Below, one piece after another: positions 63,140-64,000 of a stretch of 64,000 nt of DNA. The translations under genes were made by a program, and so were the position numbers. Under the pieces are notes generated by a model that saw nothing but the letters and a program-made list of their open reading frames with translations, ran no database searches and was not told the DNA's origin. Position 1 is the first letter of the stretch, and each line of letters starts with the position of its first letter. The DNA is from an uncultured Dialister sp. (GTDB lineage Bacteria > Bacillota > Negativicutes > Veillonellales > Dialisteraceae): positions 62,001 through 126,000 of the forward strand of contig CAKPUX010000001.1 of assembly GCA_934193095.1 (NCBI GenBank), given 5' to 3'.

Positions 63140-64000
63140 TTACTGCTTCAGTGCTTTCCGCGCTTCTTCCCTATCGTCGAAATGAATGGTCTTGTCTTTC
63201 AGGATCTGGTAGTCTTCATGGCCCTTGCCGGCGATGAGGACGATATCGTCACCCTTGGCGAGGGAAATCGCCTTCTGGATGGCGCTTCTTCTGTCGACCA
63301 CCACTTCCACCTGCAGAGACGGCTTCTCCGCCTTCACTTCTTCGACACCGGCTGCCACTTCCTTCACAATGGTCTCCGGGTCTTCCGTGCGCGGATTATC
63401 ACTGGTCACGATCGCCACATCCGCATAGCGGGCAGCGATGCGGCCCATGATCGGACGCTTCATCTTATCACGGTCGCCGCCGCAGCCGAAAACGACCAGA
63501 ATACGATCCTTTGTGATTTCCTGTGCGGTCGTCAGGATCTTCTCAAGGCCATCCGGGGTATGCGCGTAGTCGACCACGACGGTGAAGGACTGGCCCTCAT
63601 CGATCAGCTCGAAACGCCCCGGCACACTGTGGAATGTCTTCATAGCAGCTGCAATGGTTTCCATGGAAATTCCTTCGGAAAGCGCCGCGCCGATCGCCCC
63701 CAGGGTGTTATAGATATTGAAACGGCCTGCCAGTCTCGTCTCGAACTGGTAGGTTTTCCCTTCATAGGTCACTTTGAAGGCAGAAGACTTGCCGGTGAAC
63801 CGGCTGTCAAAGGCATACAAATCCGCCGTCTTGTCGCTCATGCTGTAGGTGTGAAGATCCGCCACCTTCTGATCGACAGCGTCCATCATCACATGGGCAT
63901 ACGGGTCATCCACATTCACCCACGCTGCCTTATTGCCCTTCGTCTGTCCCGCCGAAGACACCTTCTCAAAAAGGATGGCCTTGGCTTTTGCATAGTTGTC
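63140..64000 (-). CDS. murE: UDP-MurNAc-tripeptide synthetase MurE, 5' end cut by window edge
   Basis: The C-terminal 286 residues are visible; the N-terminus and ATP loop lie beyond the right edge, and the frame is open to base 64000. Marks are VDYAHTPDGLEKILTTA, VVFGCGGDRDKMKRPIMG, TSDNPRTEDPE and LIAGKGHEDYQIL. The DNPR motif is known to mark enzymes that add meso-diaminopimelate rather than lysine. It heads the visible part of the cell-wall cluster. Confidence 0.95.
   Translation of the reverse strand, partial: DNYAKAKAILFEKVSSAGQTKGNKAAWVNVDDPYAHVMMDAVDQKVADLHTYSMSDKTADLYAFDSRFTGKSSAFKVTYEGKTYQFETRLAGRFNIYNTLGAIGAALSEGISMETIAAAMKTFHSVPGRFELIDEGQSFTVVVDYAHTPDGLEKILTTAQEITKDRILVVFGCGGDRDKMKRPIMGRIAARYADVAIVTSDNPRTEDPETIVKEVAAGVEEVKAEKPSLQVEVVVDRRSAIQKAISLAKGDDIVLIAGKGHEDYQILKDKTIHFDDREEARKALKQ

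Overview
The window comes from a low-GC-lineage Firmicute with an outer membrane. It is most likely a member of the Negativicutes, and Dialister or a close relative is my best guess (inference, no database used). Firmicutes signs are the alaS / ireB / ruvX / DUF1292 neighbourhood, RbgA, PcrA, FabK, NrdR, CsoR-type and PheB-type ACT proteins. Outer-membrane signs are a TonB-dependent receptor and the LPS-heptose genes gmhA and gmhB. The partial MurE carries the DNPR motif of meso-diaminopimelate-adding enzymes. Nearly every gene is on the minus strand; the exceptions are fabK and budA-ilvN-ilvB.

Layout. 1-2.8 kb: end-truncated U32 peptidase, cobalamin adenosyltransferase, DUF1292 protein, ruvX and ireB. 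3.0-11.5 kb: alaS, a FecCD-type permease and ATPase with no binding protein, pcrA, and a secreted lipoprotein phosphatase. 11.8-18.8 kb: a tetrapyrrole operon running from glutamyl-tRNA to uroporphyrinogen III and precorrin-2/sirohydrochlorin (sirC-like, hemA, hemC, cobA-hemD fusion, hemB, hemL). 19-25.6 kb: csoR-like, rnhB, rbgA, tmk, pth, prs, glmU. 26-30.4 kb: lower glycolysis (gapA-pgk-tpiA, then eno). 31-39 kb: fabK, a carboxyltransferase subunit (OadA/PycB type, no biotin domain) boxed in by inverted repeats, a LysR regulator, and an acetolactate/acetoin operon budA-ilvN-ilvB. 39.4-47.6 kb: an island-like, visibly A/T-rich locus holding a TonB receptor, a complete FecBCD-type ABC importer, an orphan nitrogenase-component-1-like protein and a LysR regulator. 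47.7-53.1 kb: thrB, hom, an ACT protein, an rRNA methyltransferase, gmhB, gmhA, nrdR. 53.3-64 kb: a reduced division/cell-wall cluster (ftsZ, ftsQ, ddl, murC, murG, murD, mraY, murF, murE), without ftsA, ftsW or murB.

The most interesting system is the 39.4-47.6 kb locus. An outer-membrane receptor and an inner-membrane importer are coupled to a single nitrogenase-like protein that has no reductase (NifH-type) partner here. The protein seems to contain two copies of the nitrogenase N-terminal motif. A long palindrome overlaps the receptor promoter and related inverted repeats lie upstream of the nitrogenase-like gene. This looks like metal-chelate or tetrapyrrole uptake with reductive processing, but the substrate cannot be read from the sequence.

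The spacers are rich in repeats. There are two copies of a roughly 160-bp imperfect palindromic element (MITE-like), a mosaic repeat family with at least five copies, and degenerate low-complexity words built from GACTAGTGACT and GATTAGGG.
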